A stretch of DNA of 64,000 bases from UBA668 sp041394605 (lineage in GTDB: Bacteria > Actinomycetota > Acidimicrobiia > Acidimicrobiales > Ilumatobacteraceae). Each line of letters starts with the position of its first letter. Within the stretch, counting starts at the first letter, position 1. A program made the translations under genes and the position numbers. The stretch is from NCBI GenBank assembly GCA_041394605.1, contig JAWKHX010000004.1, forward strand, positions 310,001-374,000, given 5' to 3'. Shown in pieces: positions 24,211 through 33,522 of this stretch. The notes beneath the pieces were generated by a model, which was not told where the DNA came from, made no database searches, and worked only from the letters and a program-made list of their open reading frames with translations.

Positions 24211-26664
24211 ATGAGGATCGACCCCGACATCTCCACCGCTGACGCCCGCCGCCTGCTGACGGTGCCGGAGGTGGACAGCCCCCTGTCGCTGGACCGCCGG
24301 CGGTTCCTGCAGATGGTGGGCTGGGGCGTGGGCGCCGGCGCGCTGGGTGGCACGCTGGGCGAGGCGTTCGCCCCCGGCCTGCTCGGCGACCGCTGGCGCG
24401 AGGCCTACGCGGCCAGCCCCATCGGCCCCACCGACGGCATCGTCGTGCTGGTGGGCTTCGAGGGTGGCGTGGACGGGCTGAACACGGTGGTGCCGTACAC
24501 GAACGGGCTCTACTACCAGCAACACGGCAGCCTGGCCATCCCCGCCGACCAGGTGCTGCCGGTGAACTCCACGGTCGGCCTCAACCCCAACCTGTCGTAC
24601 CTGAAGAGCCTCTACGACCGCGGCGAGGTGGCGGTGGTGCAGGGTGTCGGCTACGACGACCCCGACCTCAGCCACTTCACGTCGATGGCCCTGTGGATGT
24701 ACGGCAAGGCCGGCAGCGGGGCGCCGAACTCCGGGTGGGTGGGCCGCTGGCTGGACGGGCTGTCGGGTGACGACCTGTTCCGCGCCGTCACCGTGGGCCA
24801 GTCGCTGCCGCTGTCGCTGGTGGGCGAGAACCGCCGGGGCACGGCGATCCCGTGGTGGGGGCTGGGCTTCGGGGCGGACACCGACGAGCACTCGCAGTGG
24901 ATGTACGACGCCATGCGCGACTTCTCGGCGAGCTCCGCCGGCCGGGGCGCGTGGCACGACACGCTGGCCGGCACGGTGGGTGGAGTGATCGACGTGGGCC
25001 AGCAGGTGGCGCCGGTGTTCGAGCGCAACCTGCCGGACAACGACCTCGTCGCCAAGCTCACGGTGGCGGCCCGTCTGATCAACGCCGACCTCGGCCTGCG
25101 CGTGATCGACACCTCGTTCAGCGGCTTCGACACGCACTCCAGTCAGCCAGGCATGCTGGCCGATCTGCTGGGCGAGTTCGACGCCGGCCTTCGGGCCTTC
25201 TTCACCACGCTGGACGACCGCTTCCGCAGCCGGGTGACGATCATGACCTACAGCGAGTTCGGCCGCACCAGCTGGTCGAACGACTCGGAAGGTACGGACC
25301 ACGGCACCAGCAACAACCACTTCGTGATCGGTGCCGGCGTCCAGGGCGGCCTGTACGGCCAGCAGCCGAGCCTGGTGGGGCTGGACCGCTGGGACCGCAT
25401 GCCGTTCCACGTGGACTTCCGGTCGCTTTACGCCACGATGCTGGACGGCTGGCTGGGTGGCGGGTCGTCCACCGTGCTCGGTGGTTCGTTCCCCACGCTC
25501 GGGCTGTTCAAGCAGGCGCCAGGGCAGGGCGTCGCCACCGGGGCGGTGCCCACGTCGCAGCTCGGCGACTTCGTCGGGGTCACGCCGTACCGGCTGTACG
25601 ACTCGCGGTACCAGAACCGCTTCCTGCCGCTCGGCGCGGGCACCACCGGCGAGGTGCAGGTCACCGGTGTCGGCGGTGTACCGGCGTCCGGGGTCACCGC
25701 GGTGGCGCTGAACGTCACGACCACGAAGGCCACCGGCGACAGCTTCTTCTCCGTGTTCCCCACTGGTGCCCCGCGGCCCGACGATCTGCAGAACCTGGTG
25801 GTGCCGGTGGACCGCCCGGTGCCGAACCTCAGCGTCGTGAAGGTCGGCCAGGGCGGCCGGGTGAACGTGTTCAACGACCAGGCCGACGCCCAGTTGGTGG
25901 TGGACGTCGTGGGCTACTTCGGTACGGCCACCGCCAACCGGCTGCAGTCCGTCACCCCCTACCGTGCGCTGGACACCCGCAACGGCACCGGCGGGCGCAG
26001 CACTCCGCTCGGCCCCAACGGCTCGTTCGACGTCACCGTGCGCGGCGTGGGCGGGGTCCCGGCGGATGCTGACTCGGTGGTGCTCAACGTCACGGCCGTG
26101 TTCCCCACTGCGACCAGCTGGCTCACGGTGTGGCCCGCAGGCCAGGCCAAGCCGCTGGCCAGCAGCCTGAACTATGTGGCCGGCCAGGTGGTGCCCAACG
26201 CCGTGATCTGCAAGGTGGGTTCCAATGGCAAGGTCAGCCTGAACAACGCCAACGGCTCGGTGAACGTGGTGGTGGACATCATGGGCTACCTGTCCACCTC
26301 CGCCGCCGGGCGGATGATGCCGGTGACGCCGGTGCGGGTGCTGGACACTCGTGCCGAGGGGCAGACCCAGGTGGGCGCCAACAGCACCCGCACGCTCACC
26401 GTCACCGGCGTGGGCGAGGTGCCCGCATCTGGCGTGTCCGCGGTGGCGCTGAACCTCACCGCCCACGACCCGTCGTCGAACACCTACCTCACCGCCTGGC
26501 CCAACGGCGAGACCATGCCGCTGGCGTCGAACCTCAACCCGCGGGCGGGCAGCAGCGTGGCCAACCTGGCGATCGTGAAGGTCGGCACCCAGGGCAAGGT
26601 GAAGGTGTACAACCAGCAGGGCACGCTGGACCTCGTGGCCGACGTGGTGGGCTACTTCACCTGA
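24211..26664 (+). CDS. Tat-exported DUF1501 protein with three C-terminal beta repeats
   Basis: An 817-residue exported protein. A twin-arginine signal RRRFLQMVGWGVGAGALGGT begins at residue 29. The DUF1501 (sulfatase-like fold) domain follows to about residue 440, with GFEGGVDGLNTVVPY, DPDLSHFTSMALWMYG, SGFDTHSSQ and TYSEFGRT. Three repeats of about 118 residues (roughly 453-571, 577-694, 702-816) share VTPxRxxDTR, GVGGVPASGVxAVALNVT, a LTVWP-like block and VxDVVGYF ends. The same repeats occur on other actinobacterial secreted proteins and may bind surface polymers. The pair with DUF1800 suggests a joint function outside the membrane. Confidence 0.9.
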   Translation: MRIDPDISTADARRLLTVPEVDSPLSLDRRRFLQMVGWGVGAGALGGTLGEAFAPGLLGDRWREAYAASPIGPTDGIVVLVGFEGGVDGLNTVVPYTNGLYYQQHGSLAIPADQVLPVNSTVGLNPNLSYLKSLYDRGEVAVVQGVGYDDPDLSHFTSMALWMYGKAGSGAPNSGWVGRWLDGLSGDDLFRAVTVGQSLPLSLVGENRRGTAIPWWGLGFGADTDEHSQWMYDAMRDFSASSAGRGAWHDTLAGTVGGVIDVGQQVAPVFERNLPDNDLVAKLTVAARLINADLGLRVIDTSFSGFDTHSSQPGMLADLLGEFDAGLRAFFTTLDDRFRSRVTIMTYSEFGRTSWSNDSEGTDHGTSNNHFVIGAGVQGGLYGQQPSLVGLDRWDRMPFHVDFRSLYATMLDGWLGGGSSTVLGGSFPTLGLFKQAPGQGVATGAVPTSQLGDFVGVTPYRLYDSRYQNRFLPLGAGTTGEVQVTGVGGVPASGVTAVALNVTTTKATGDSFFSVFPTGAPRPDDLQNLVVPVDRPVPNLSVVKVGQGGRVNVFNDQADAQLVVDVVGYFGTATANRLQSVTPYRALDTRNGTGGRSTPLGPNGSFDVTVRGVGGVPADADSVVLNVTAVFPTATSWLTVWPAGQAKPLASSLNYVAGQVVPNAVICKVGSNGKVSLNNANGSVNVVVDIMGYLSTSAAGRMMPVTPVRVLDTRAEGQTQVGANSTRTLTVTGVGEVPASGVSAVALNLTAHDPSSNTYLTAWPNGETMPLASNLNPRAGSSVANLAIVKVGTQGKVKVYNQQGTLDLVADVVGYFT

Positions 26665-26693
26665 CCGGCGTGGTCGCCCCGGCCGCCGGACCG

Positions 26694-26699
26694 TAGGGT
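26694..26699 (+). promoter_or_regulatory. Leaderless -10 (TAGGGT) of the gene before prfA
   Basis: TAGGGT ends 7 nt before GTG at 26707, with no SD in between. Confidence 0.5.
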
Positions 26700-26706
26700 T
26701 GGCCGG

Positions 26707-27690
26707 GTGACCGATGCCGCCCGCCTCGCCCGCCTCAACGCCGTCAAGCTCGCCGCGCTGGTGCGTGCGCATGTGGGCGGCGAGCCGGTGCTGGAACCGG
26801 GGGAGTACGGCGGTGGGGCCGCGCTCCTGCACGGCCACGACGCCTGGGTGCTGGCGGCCACGGATCCGGAGCGTGCGCTGGGCGGTGCGCTGGCGTGGGC
26901 CGTGCGGCGCGGGGCCGGCGCGCTGCACCTCGTGGCGGAGTCCGGCACCGGCCTGCTGGCCCGCCGGGCCGCCGCCTTCTCCTTCGCCGTCCACGTCTGG
27001 CATGCCGAGGGCCGGGCGCTGCTGCCGGCCGTGGCCGAGCCCCTGCCGGTGCCGCCGGGGGTGCCTGCGGCCCACCTCGAATTCGAGCCCGTGATGGTGG
27101 TGGCCGGCGCCGTGCCGTGTGTGGAGCACGGGGTGCTCGCAGGGGAGGTGCGTGGGCTGGAGGTCTGCCGGGTGGTGGACGACGAGCTCACCGGTGCGGT
27201 CCGCTTGGAGGAGGGGGTGGGCGCTCACGACCGCGAGGCCTTCCTGATGCTCCACGGCGACCGGCCGACCGCCGACGCGCTCGCCGAGGTGGTGGCTGCC
27301 GTGGCCGCGCACCGGCGCCCCGGCGCGGCCAGCCATCCGCTGAACCGGTTGGCCAAGGAGCGCGCCCTGCGCGCCCGCCTCGTGGCCGAGCCGGGGCTGA
27401 TCGCGGCGGAGCAGGTGGTGGCGGTCGCGCCGCCCGTGCCGCGCCCGAACCTGAAGGACCCCGTGCCGTGCGTGGCGGTGGCCACCATTGCCGGCCGGCG
27501 GGTCACGGTGGTCTGCTCCACCGGCGTGGACCTGGACGCGGTGCCCTTCGCCATCGACGCCCGCACGGCCATCGGTACCGCGGCGTGCTGCCTGGTACTC
27601 CCCGAACGCGACGCAGTGGGGCTGCAGCGCGAGCTGGCCGCGTTGGCGTCGCCACCGGTGGAGGTGTGGCCGCTTGCCGACGTCTCGTAG
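26707..27690 (+). CDS. Conserved-looking protein of unknown function, upstream of prfA
   Basis: A 327-residue protein with normal GC-ending codon use. An N-terminal half of alternating strands and helices (DAWVLAATDPERALGGALAW; GALHLVAESGTGLLARRAAA) leads to a central acidic part. The C-terminal block is VAVATIAGRRVTVVCSTGVD, followed by LDAVPFAIDARTAIGTAACC. No signal peptide or membrane segment is visible. I recognise no domain. It is tightly placed before prfA (23 nt), so it may be co-transcribed. Confidence 0.65.
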   Translation: MTDAARLARLNAVKLAALVRAHVGGEPVLEPGEYGGGAALLHGHDAWVLAATDPERALGGALAWAVRRGAGALHLVAESGTGLLARRAAAFSFAVHVWHAEGRALLPAVAEPLPVPPGVPAAHLEFEPVMVVAGAVPCVEHGVLAGEVRGLEVCRVVDDELTGAVRLEEGVGAHDREAFLMLHGDRPTADALAEVVAAVAAHRRPGAASHPLNRLAKERALRARLVAEPGLIAAEQVVAVAPPVPRPNLKDPVPCVAVATIAGRRVTVVCSTGVDLDAVPFAIDARTAIGTAACCLVLPERDAVGLQRELAALASPPVEVWPLADVS

Positions 27691-27713
27691 CCTGGGCGCC
27701 CGGTGAGGTGGCA

Positions 27714-28778
27714 GTGAACGATCGACTGAGGACGCTGGAGGACGAGTTCGTCTCGTTGGAGTCCAGCCTGTCGGACCCCGCGGTGGTCGGCGATCAGACC
27801 CGCCTGCGCGACGTGTCCCGTCGCTACAAGGACCTCACCCCCGTGGTGGAGTGCATCCGCCGCCTGCGCGCCCGCCGGGCAGACGCCGAGGCGGCGCGGG
27901 AACTGCTCACCATGGCCGACGACAGCGAGCGGTCGTTGCTGAAGGACGAGGCTGCTGCGGCGGAGCGCGACATCGAGGCCATCGAGGAGGAACTGCGGCT
28001 GCTGATGCTGCCGAAGGACCCCAACGACGGCCGGCCGGTGATCATGGAGATCCGTGGCGCCGAGGGTGGCGAGGAGGCGAACCTGTTCGCCCGCGACTTG
28101 TACGACATGTACCGCGCCTACGCCAACGCCAAGGGCTGGTCGATGGACGTGCTGTCGGAGGACCGCAGCGATCTCGGCGGGCTGAACCAGATCACGCTGG
28201 AGATCCGCGGCGACACCGCGTGGGGCCACCTCAAGTTCGAGGGCGGGCCGCACCGTGTGCAGCGAGTGCCGGTCACCGAGAGCCAGGGGCGGATCCACAC
28301 GTCGTCGGCGACCGTGCTGGTGCTGCCCGAGGCCGAGGAGGTGGAGGTGGACATCGACCCCAACGATCTCGAAGTCGACGTGTACCGCAGCAGCGGCGCC
28401 GGTGGGCAGAGCGTCAACACCACCGACTCGGCCGTGCGGATCACCCACAAGCCCACCGGCCTGGTGGTCACCATGCAGGACGAGCGCAGCCAGATCCAGA
28501 ACCGGGCGCGGGCGATGACGGTGCTGCGGTCCCGCCTGCTGAAGCTGGCCCAGGACGAGCGCGACGCGGCGGCGTCCGTGGAACGCCGGGCGCAGGTGGG
28601 CGGCGGCGGGCGCGGCGAGAAGATCCGCACCTACAACTTCAAGGAGAACCGCCTCACCGATCACCGCATCGGCTTCACCATCTACCGCCTTGCCGATGTG
28701 CTGGCCGGCGATCTGGACGAGGTGGTGGAGGCGCTGGCCGCGGATGAGCGCACCCGGCAGTTGGCGGGGCAGGAGTGA
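27714..28778 (+). CDS. prfA: Peptide chain release factor 1
   Basis: A 354-residue class I release factor reading UAA/UAG. The GGQ loop is in SSGAGGQSVNTTDSAVRITH and catalyses peptidyl-tRNA hydrolysis. An N-terminal helical domain starts NDRLRTLEDEFVSLESSLSD. The family MEIRGAEGGEEANLFARDLY block is present. The GTG start at 27714 has GGTGAGG 8 nt upstream. It overlaps prmC by 4 nt, so the modifying enzyme is made with it. Confidence 0.96.
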   Translation: MNDRLRTLEDEFVSLESSLSDPAVVGDQTRLRDVSRRYKDLTPVVECIRRLRARRADAEAARELLTMADDSERSLLKDEAAAAERDIEAIEEELRLLMLPKDPNDGRPVIMEIRGAEGGEEANLFARDLYDMYRAYANAKGWSMDVLSEDRSDLGGLNQITLEIRGDTAWGHLKFEGGPHRVQRVPVTESQGRIHTSSATVLVLPEAEEVEVDIDPNDLEVDVYRSSGAGGQSVNTTDSAVRITHKPTGLVVTMQDERSQIQNRARAMTVLRSRLLKLAQDERDAAASVERRAQVGGGGRGEKIRTYNFKENRLTDHRIGFTIYRLADVLAGDLDEVVEALAADERTRQLAGQE

Positions 28779-29659
28779 CTGACGAGGTCGCCGCGCTCAC
28801 CTGGCGGGCGCTGTGGGACGACACCGCCGCCCGCGTGGGTTCTAGGGCCGAGGCTCGCTGGCTGTGCGAGGAGGCCAGCGGCGCGTTCGGTGGCGAGTTC
28901 GCCGAGGTGCTGGACGACCCGGCGACGGACCGCATGCTCGCCCACCTGGACGCCATGCTGGCCCGCTACGCCGAGGGTGAACCGCTCCAGTACGTGCTGG
29001 GCCACTGGGCGTTCCGCCGCCTGGACCTGATGGTGGACCGGCGGGTGCTGATCCCCCGGCCGGAGACCGAACTGGTGGCCGAGGTGGCGCTGGCGAAGGC
29101 GGCCGGGTTGCTGGAGGCTGCCGGCCGCGGTTCGGCGCTGCGCTGCGCCGACCTCGGCACCGGCAGCGGCGCGCTGGGCCTGTCGCTGGCGTTCGAACTG
29201 CCCCGCGGTCGCACCGAGGTGTGGTTGTCGGACGTGTCCGCGGACGCGCTGGACGTGGCCCGGGCCAACACCGCGGGGCTCGGCATCGCCGGGGGCGGCG
29301 TGCGCTTCGCCCACGGTTCTTGGTGGGCGGCGCTGCCCCAGGAGTTGCGCGGCACCTTCGACCTGGTGGCGTCCAACCCCCCGTACATCGCCGAGGGCGA
29401 CACACAGGTCGAGGCGTCGGTGACGGAGTGGGAGCCGCACGGCGCGCTCTACGCCGGTGCGGACGGCTTGGACGCCGTGCGTGTGCTGGCGGCGGGTGCC
29501 GGCGAGTGGTTGCGGCCGGGTGGCTGGCTGGTGCTGGAGATCGGTGCCGGTCAGCGGGCGGAGGTGGCCGCACTGCTGCAGGCGGCCGGCTTGGTCGACG
29601 TGGAGGTGCGGGTCGATCTGGCCGGCCGCGACCGCATCGCCCTCGGCCGCCGGCCGTGA
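28775..29659 (+). CDS. prmC: Release factor glutamine methyltransferase
   Basis: A 294-residue SAM-dependent methyltransferase that methylates the Gln of GGQ in release factors. The N-terminal helical domain ends with EPLQYVLGHWAFRRLDL. The SAM loop is CADLGTGSGALGLSLA. The catalytic NPPY is in LVASNPPYIAEGD (near residue 201). It begins at GTG overlapping the prfA stop (GTGA). Confidence 0.95.
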   Translation: MTDEVAALTWRALWDDTAARVGSRAEARWLCEEASGAFGGEFAEVLDDPATDRMLAHLDAMLARYAEGEPLQYVLGHWAFRRLDLMVDRRVLIPRPETELVAEVALAKAAGLLEAAGRGSALRCADLGTGSGALGLSLAFELPRGRTEVWLSDVSADALDVARANTAGLGIAGGGVRFAHGSWWAALPQELRGTFDLVASNPPYIAEGDTQVEASVTEWEPHGALYAGADGLDAVRVLAAGAGEWLRPGGWLVLEIGAGQRAEVAALLQAAGLVDVEVRVDLAGRDRIALGRRP

Positions 29660-29743
29660 ACGTTCTCCACGAAAAGTGACAGAAGGCCCCAGGACACCGG
29701 TCTGGACGGGTAACTACCGTTGATCCTGGAAGGGAGGTTCTCC

Positions 29744-30646
29744 ATGAACCCGCACCGCACCCCCACCCGCCGCCGTGGCGTCATCGCGGCCACCACCGTC
29801 GCCGTGCTCGCGCTCGCCGCCTGCAGTTCGTCGAAGGGCTCCACCGCCGGCTCCGTGCCGGCGACCTCCGACAGCGTGGTCGAGTCCACCACGACCGTCG
29901 TGGAGACCACGACCACGGTCCCGGAGTCCACCACCACCGCCCCCGCGACCACCGCCCCGGCCACCACCGCGGCGCCGGCCACCACGGCTGCACCGGCCAC
30001 GACCGCTGCGCCGCCGCCGGCGTGCGGTTCCGGGTTCGTCCCGTCGGCGTCGGCCATGTCCGTCACCACCATCACGGGCGACTGGAACGGCGACGGCACG
30101 CTGGACCAGGCAACCAGCTGGGTCGAGCCGTCGATGGACTGGTACATCATGGTCGAGGTCACCGGCGGGGCCAGCACGACGATCGACATGCCTGACCCGG
30201 GTGTCGGGTTCGTCCGGGTGCTCTCCCGCGTGGACGTGGACTTCTCCCTCGGGGCGCCGCCAGGGTCGAACGAGGACGAGTTCGTCGCCATCGTCAACTC
30301 CAACGCTGCCGGCTACAACCTCGGCGTGTTCGGGGTGAACCACGTCGGCTGCGGCTTCCAGTTCGACGACGGCCACGGCAGCGACTTCATCCTGCCGATC
30401 CATGCCGCCGCGGCGATCACCAGCGGCATGCGCTGCGAGGGTGCGGCGGGCAGCCAGTTCCTGGTTCGCCTCGAGGCCTCCACCTCCGACGGCGTCACCT
30501 GGAGCGTCATGGACGTGAAGATCGAGCGCCCTGCCGAGCAGACCCTGGCCGACGGGGTGGCCATCTCCGCCACGGTGCCGGCCGGTTCGCCGGCGCTGGC
30601 TGACTACGCCGACGCCACCTGCGGCGGCGGCTCGATCCTGCCCTAA
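29744..30646 (+). CDS. Secreted lipoprotein with Thr-rich linker and FG-GAP-like segment
   Basis: A 300-residue protein. The signal RRGVIAATTVAVLALAAC ends with a lipobox Cys. A linker of about 60 residues made of TTT and APATT units follows. The mature domain starts CGSGFVPSASAMSV and has the Asp-rich loop GDWNGDGTLDQATSWVEP, which resembles a Ca-binding FG-GAP or DxDxDG motif. Two or more Cys (CGFQF, MRCEG, ATCGGG) are available for disulfides. SD GGAGG precedes ATG at 29744. Family unknown; probably bound to the outer face of the membrane. Confidence 0.75.
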   Translation: MNPHRTPTRRRGVIAATTVAVLALAACSSSKGSTAGSVPATSDSVVESTTTVVETTTTVPESTTTAPATTAPATTAAPATTAAPATTAAPPPACGSGFVPSASAMSVTTITGDWNGDGTLDQATSWVEPSMDWYIMVEVTGGASTTIDMPDPGVGFVRVLSRVDVDFSLGAPPGSNEDEFVAIVNSNAAGYNLGVFGVNHVGCGFQFDDGHGSDFILPIHAAAAITSGMRCEGAAGSQFLVRLEASTSDGVTWSVMDVKIERPAEQTLADGVAISATVPAGSPALADYADATCGGGSILP

Positions 30647-30656
30647 CCGCCGGCCA

Positions 30657-30730
30657 TTCTGGGGCTGGTTCGCTCCACGAGCGCTTCTGGGGCTGGTTCG
30701 TTGCGGGTTCCGCAACGAACCGGACCCCAG
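30657..30730. repeat. Direct repeats and long hairpin
   Basis: TTCTGGGGCTGGTTCG occurs at 30657-30672 and 30685-30700. The second copy runs into a perfect 12-bp stem GGTTCGTTGCGG / CCGCAACGAACC (30695-30706, 30710-30721; loop GTT), extended by CTGGGG/CCCCAG at 30687-30692 and 30725-30730. It lies between convergent genes and could act as a two-way terminator, although no T-run follows. The rest of the 275-base gap (30731-30921) shows nothing I can support. Confidence 0.7.
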
Positions 30731-30921
30731 TTCCAGCCGGTCCAGCTGCTCCAAGGGAACCGTTGACGGGACCCTCGGCGGGGGACAAGCCGCGTCGATG
30801 CCGGCGGATGAGCGCGACCTTCCTGTGCGCGATCTGATCGCCGCCTTCTCCGCCGCGGCGAAGGCGTCGCTGACGCAGCGTGGCCTTCGAGCACGGCGTC
30901 CGCCGAGCAGGCCGACCGCCG

Positions 30922-31323
30922 TCAGTCGAAGCGGGCGGCGATCTGGGCGAGGAGGTCGTGTTCCGCCTCGTCCAGGTCGTGGTCGGCGCCGGCCACGTCG
31001 CGGGCGGCGCTGAACAGGGCGGCACGCAGGACACCGTTGGTGACCCGCTGGTCGATGTCGTCCAGCAGGGCATCAACGTCGTTGGCCTCCAGCGCCGACC
31101 GCACCTTCGCGGTGGCCGGGCCGACGTACTGGTCGAACGAGAAGGTCGGGCTCTCCCAGCCGCTGTCCTCGGCGATGTGGCGGATCTCCTCCAGCTCGGC
31201 CTCGCTGATGTGGTGGTCGGCCATCATCACCAGCAGCAGCAACTCCACCGCAGCCTGGTGCTCACGGTCGGCGGTGGCGTGCACGGAGATGCTGCTGTAG
31301 AGGTCGCGGAGGCGCTGGTTCAT
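30922..31323 (-). CDS. TerB-like protein
   Basis: A 133-residue all-helical, acidic protein. The block AVELLLLVMMADHHISEAEL is followed by EEIRHIAEDSG, and later by ARDVAGADHDLDEAEHDLL. This layout, with Asp-rich helix-turn-helix repeats, matches the TerB/DjlA-type metal-binding fold. ATG at 31323 is preferred over an upstream in-frame start at 31335. No tellurite-resistance genes are nearby. The link to tellurite is by name of the family only. Confidence 0.75.
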   Translation of the reverse strand: MNQRLRDLYSSISVHATADREHQAAVELLLLVMMADHHISEAELEEIRHIAEDSGWESPTFSFDQYVGPATAKVRSALEANDVDALLDDIDQRVTNGVLRAALFSAARDVAGADHDLDEAEHDLLAQIAARFD

Positions 31324-31336
31324 AACGCTCTGCAAC

Positions 31337-33460
31337 CTAGTCCCCGGGGGTGGTCGCCAAGGAACGGCGCAGGAACTCCAGCTGGTGGAGCAGCAGGTGT
31401 TCGGCCACGACTTCCTGCGGCGTCATGTGGGTGACGCCCACCAGCGGCAGCACCTCGTGGGGCTTGCCTGCGGCGAGGAGCGCGCTGGAGAGCTGCAGGG
31501 TGTGGGCGGCGACCACGTTGTCGTCGGCCAGGCCGTGCACCAGCAGCAGGGGGCGGGTCAGCTCGTCGGCCAAGGGCAGCAGCGACGTCGCTGCGTACGG
31601 CACGGCGTCCACCGTGGGGTCGCCGAGGTAGCGCTCCGTGTAGTGGGTGTCGTACAGGCGCCACTCCGTGACGGGCGCACCGGCGATGGCGGCGTGGAAC
31701 ACGTCGGGGCGGCGCAGCACGGCCAGGGCGGCCAGGTAGCCGCCGAAGCTCCAGCCGCGGATGGCCACGCGGGTGAGGTCGAGGGGGAACTCCTCGGCGG
31801 CGGCGTGCAGGGCGTCCACCTGGTCCTCCAGCGGGGCGGTGGCAAGGTCCAGGTGGACGGCGCGTTCCCACACGCTGCCGCGCCCCGGGGTGCCGCGGCC
31901 GTCGGTGACGATGACGGCGAAGCCCTGGTCGGCGAACCACTGCGACGTGCAGAACGCGTTGTAGGACTGCACGGCACGCAGCGCGTGCGGGCCGCCGTAG
32001 GGGTCCAGCAGCACCGGCAACGGGCTGCCGTCGTGGTCGTGGGGGAGGAGGACGGCGGTGGCCAGGCGGCGATCGCCGTAATGGCGCAACTGGACGTTGG
32101 GCGTCACCAGCGGCGTCTGGGCGAAGGACTCCAGGGTCGGCCCCTCCAGCAGGCGGGTGGTGGAGCCCGGCTCGGCCAGCACCGCGCTGCGCACGACCAC
32201 CCGGTCGCCACCGACGCTGGCGGAGTGGATGCCCGGCTCGTCGGTGAGCGCGGTGAGCACGCCGTCGGAGGTCCACCGCCACACGTGCTGGACGGTGGCG
32301 TCGTCGAGCGGGTTGGCCAGGAACGTCACGTCGTCGCCGCCCGCGGCCACGACGGAGCGCACCTGCAGGTCGGTGGGGGTGACCGCCACGCCGTCCACCA
32401 GCAGCCGCCGGCACCCGTCGCGGTCGGCGGCGGTGACGAGGCGGCCGTCGCCGGTGACCGCCGGGGTGCCGGGCACCAGTTCCACCCACGCCGTGTCGCC
32501 GTCGGCGAACAGGGGGTCGGTGTCGCCGGTGCGCGGGTCGGCAGCCAGCACCATCAGCGACCGCTGGTCGCGGGACTGCACGGTCAGCAGCACCTGCTGG
32601 TTGCCGGCGCCGTCCACCCGCCACTGCACGTCGGCCAGGTAGGGGTAGGCGCTGCGGTCCCAGCGGACTTCCGTGGCGCCGCCGTCCAGCGCCAGCACGT
32701 GCAGCGTCACGTCGGGGTTGTCGGTGCCGGCGGCGGGGTAGCGCACTGCGGTGGGTTCGTGGTCGGGGTTGGCCGGGTCGGCGATCCACCAGCGCTGCAC
32801 GGGCGAGTCGTCCACCCGGCAGGCGGCAATGGCTGTGCCGTCGGGGCTCCACCAGTAGCCGCGGAAGCGGTGCATCTCCTCGGCGGCCACGAAGTCGGCG
32901 CTGCCCCAGCGGACGGCGGGGTCGTCCTCGCCGGCCAGTTCCCAGCTGCTGCCGTCCAGTTCGGCGATGCGCAGGCTGCTGCCGCTGACGTAGGCGATGC
33001 GGGTGGCGACGGGGTCGGGCCGCGGGTCGAACACCGGACCGTCCACGGCCAGTTCCCGGGCGACCCCGGAGATCAGCCCGCCGACGAACAGCCGGCCGGC
33101 CAGTGCGAGCGCCATCACGGTGACGTCGCGGTCGGTGGCGAACGACGTGATGCCGCCGGCGCCTTCGCGCATGCGCTCGCGGCGGGCGCGCTCCTCCGGC
33201 GGCAGGTGTTCGTCGTCGGCCGCGCCGATCAGCACCATGGGGTCTGCCACCAGCCGCTCGTCGCCGTGGCCATCTTCCCCGGTGCTGTACTCGCCGTCGG
33301 TGAGGTCCAGCACCCACAGGCAGTTCACCGGGTCGTCGCCGGCGCGGCTGCGGGCGAACACCACCCGCCGGCCGTCGGGCGACACCACGACGTTGCGCGG
33401 CTCGCCGAGTGTCAGCCGTTGGGTGCGGGCGTACTGCCGGGGGAACGTGTCCTCGCTCAT
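31337..33460 (-). CDS. S9-family prolyl oligopeptidase (DPP IV-like)
   Basis: A 707-residue peptidase with an N-terminal beta-propeller (VVVSPDGRRVVFARS, AYVSGSSLRIAELDG, YWWSPDGTAIAACR) and a C-terminal alpha/beta hydrolase domain. The Ser is in GWSFGGY (near residue 567), Asp in VHGLADDNV and His in GVTHM. The DPYGGPHA block is typical of S9B members. No signal peptide is visible, so it is probably cytoplasmic. The ATG at 33460 is supported by a TAGCAT element 7 nt upstream. Confidence 0.9.
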   Translation of the reverse strand: MSEDTFPRQYARTQRLTLGEPRNVVVSPDGRRVVFARSRAGDDPVNCLWVLDLTDGEYSTGEDGHGDERLVADPMVLIGAADDEHLPPEERARRERMREGAGGITSFATDRDVTVMALALAGRLFVGGLISGVARELAVDGPVFDPRPDPVATRIAYVSGSSLRIAELDGSSWELAGEDDPAVRWGSADFVAAEEMHRFRGYWWSPDGTAIAACRVDDSPVQRWWIADPANPDHEPTAVRYPAAGTDNPDVTLHVLALDGGATEVRWDRSAYPYLADVQWRVDGAGNQQVLLTVQSRDQRSLMVLAADPRTGDTDPLFADGDTAWVELVPGTPAVTGDGRLVTAADRDGCRRLLVDGVAVTPTDLQVRSVVAAGGDDVTFLANPLDDATVQHVWRWTSDGVLTALTDEPGIHSASVGGDRVVVRSAVLAEPGSTTRLLEGPTLESFAQTPLVTPNVQLRHYGDRRLATAVLLPHDHDGSPLPVLLDPYGGPHALRAVQSYNAFCTSQWFADQGFAVIVTDGRGTPGRGSVWERAVHLDLATAPLEDQVDALHAAAEEFPLDLTRVAIRGWSFGGYLAALAVLRRPDVFHAAIAGAPVTEWRLYDTHYTERYLGDPTVDAVPYAATSLLPLADELTRPLLLVHGLADDNVVAAHTLQLSSALLAAGKPHEVLPLVGVTHMTPQEVVAEHLLLHQLEFLRRSLATTPGD

Positions 33461-33467
33461 CGCCAGC

Positions 33468-33473
33468 ATGCTA
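33468..33473 (-). promoter_or_regulatory. Leaderless -10 (TAGCAT) of the S9 peptidase gene
   Basis: On the minus strand TAGCAT ends 7 nt before the ATG at 33460, favouring that start over the ATG at 33469. Confidence 0.5.
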
Positions 33474-33522
33474 CGGACCGCCGCCGGTCCGCGGATTCCG
33501 ACCCAGCGCGGGCCAGTGCAGG

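Noticed and set aside
24157..27336. A 1,059-codon minus-strand frame
   Set aside because: Antisense to the DUF1501 gene, with Gly/His/Arg/Val bias; no domain visible and the opposite strand has clear protein motifs.
30798..30920. Short rightward frame starting MPADERDLPVRDLIAAFSAA
   Set aside because: Plausible helical composition for about 30 codons but it then runs into Arg/Pro-rich translation antisense to the TerB-like gene. No SD. Could be a remnant; not supportable as a gene.
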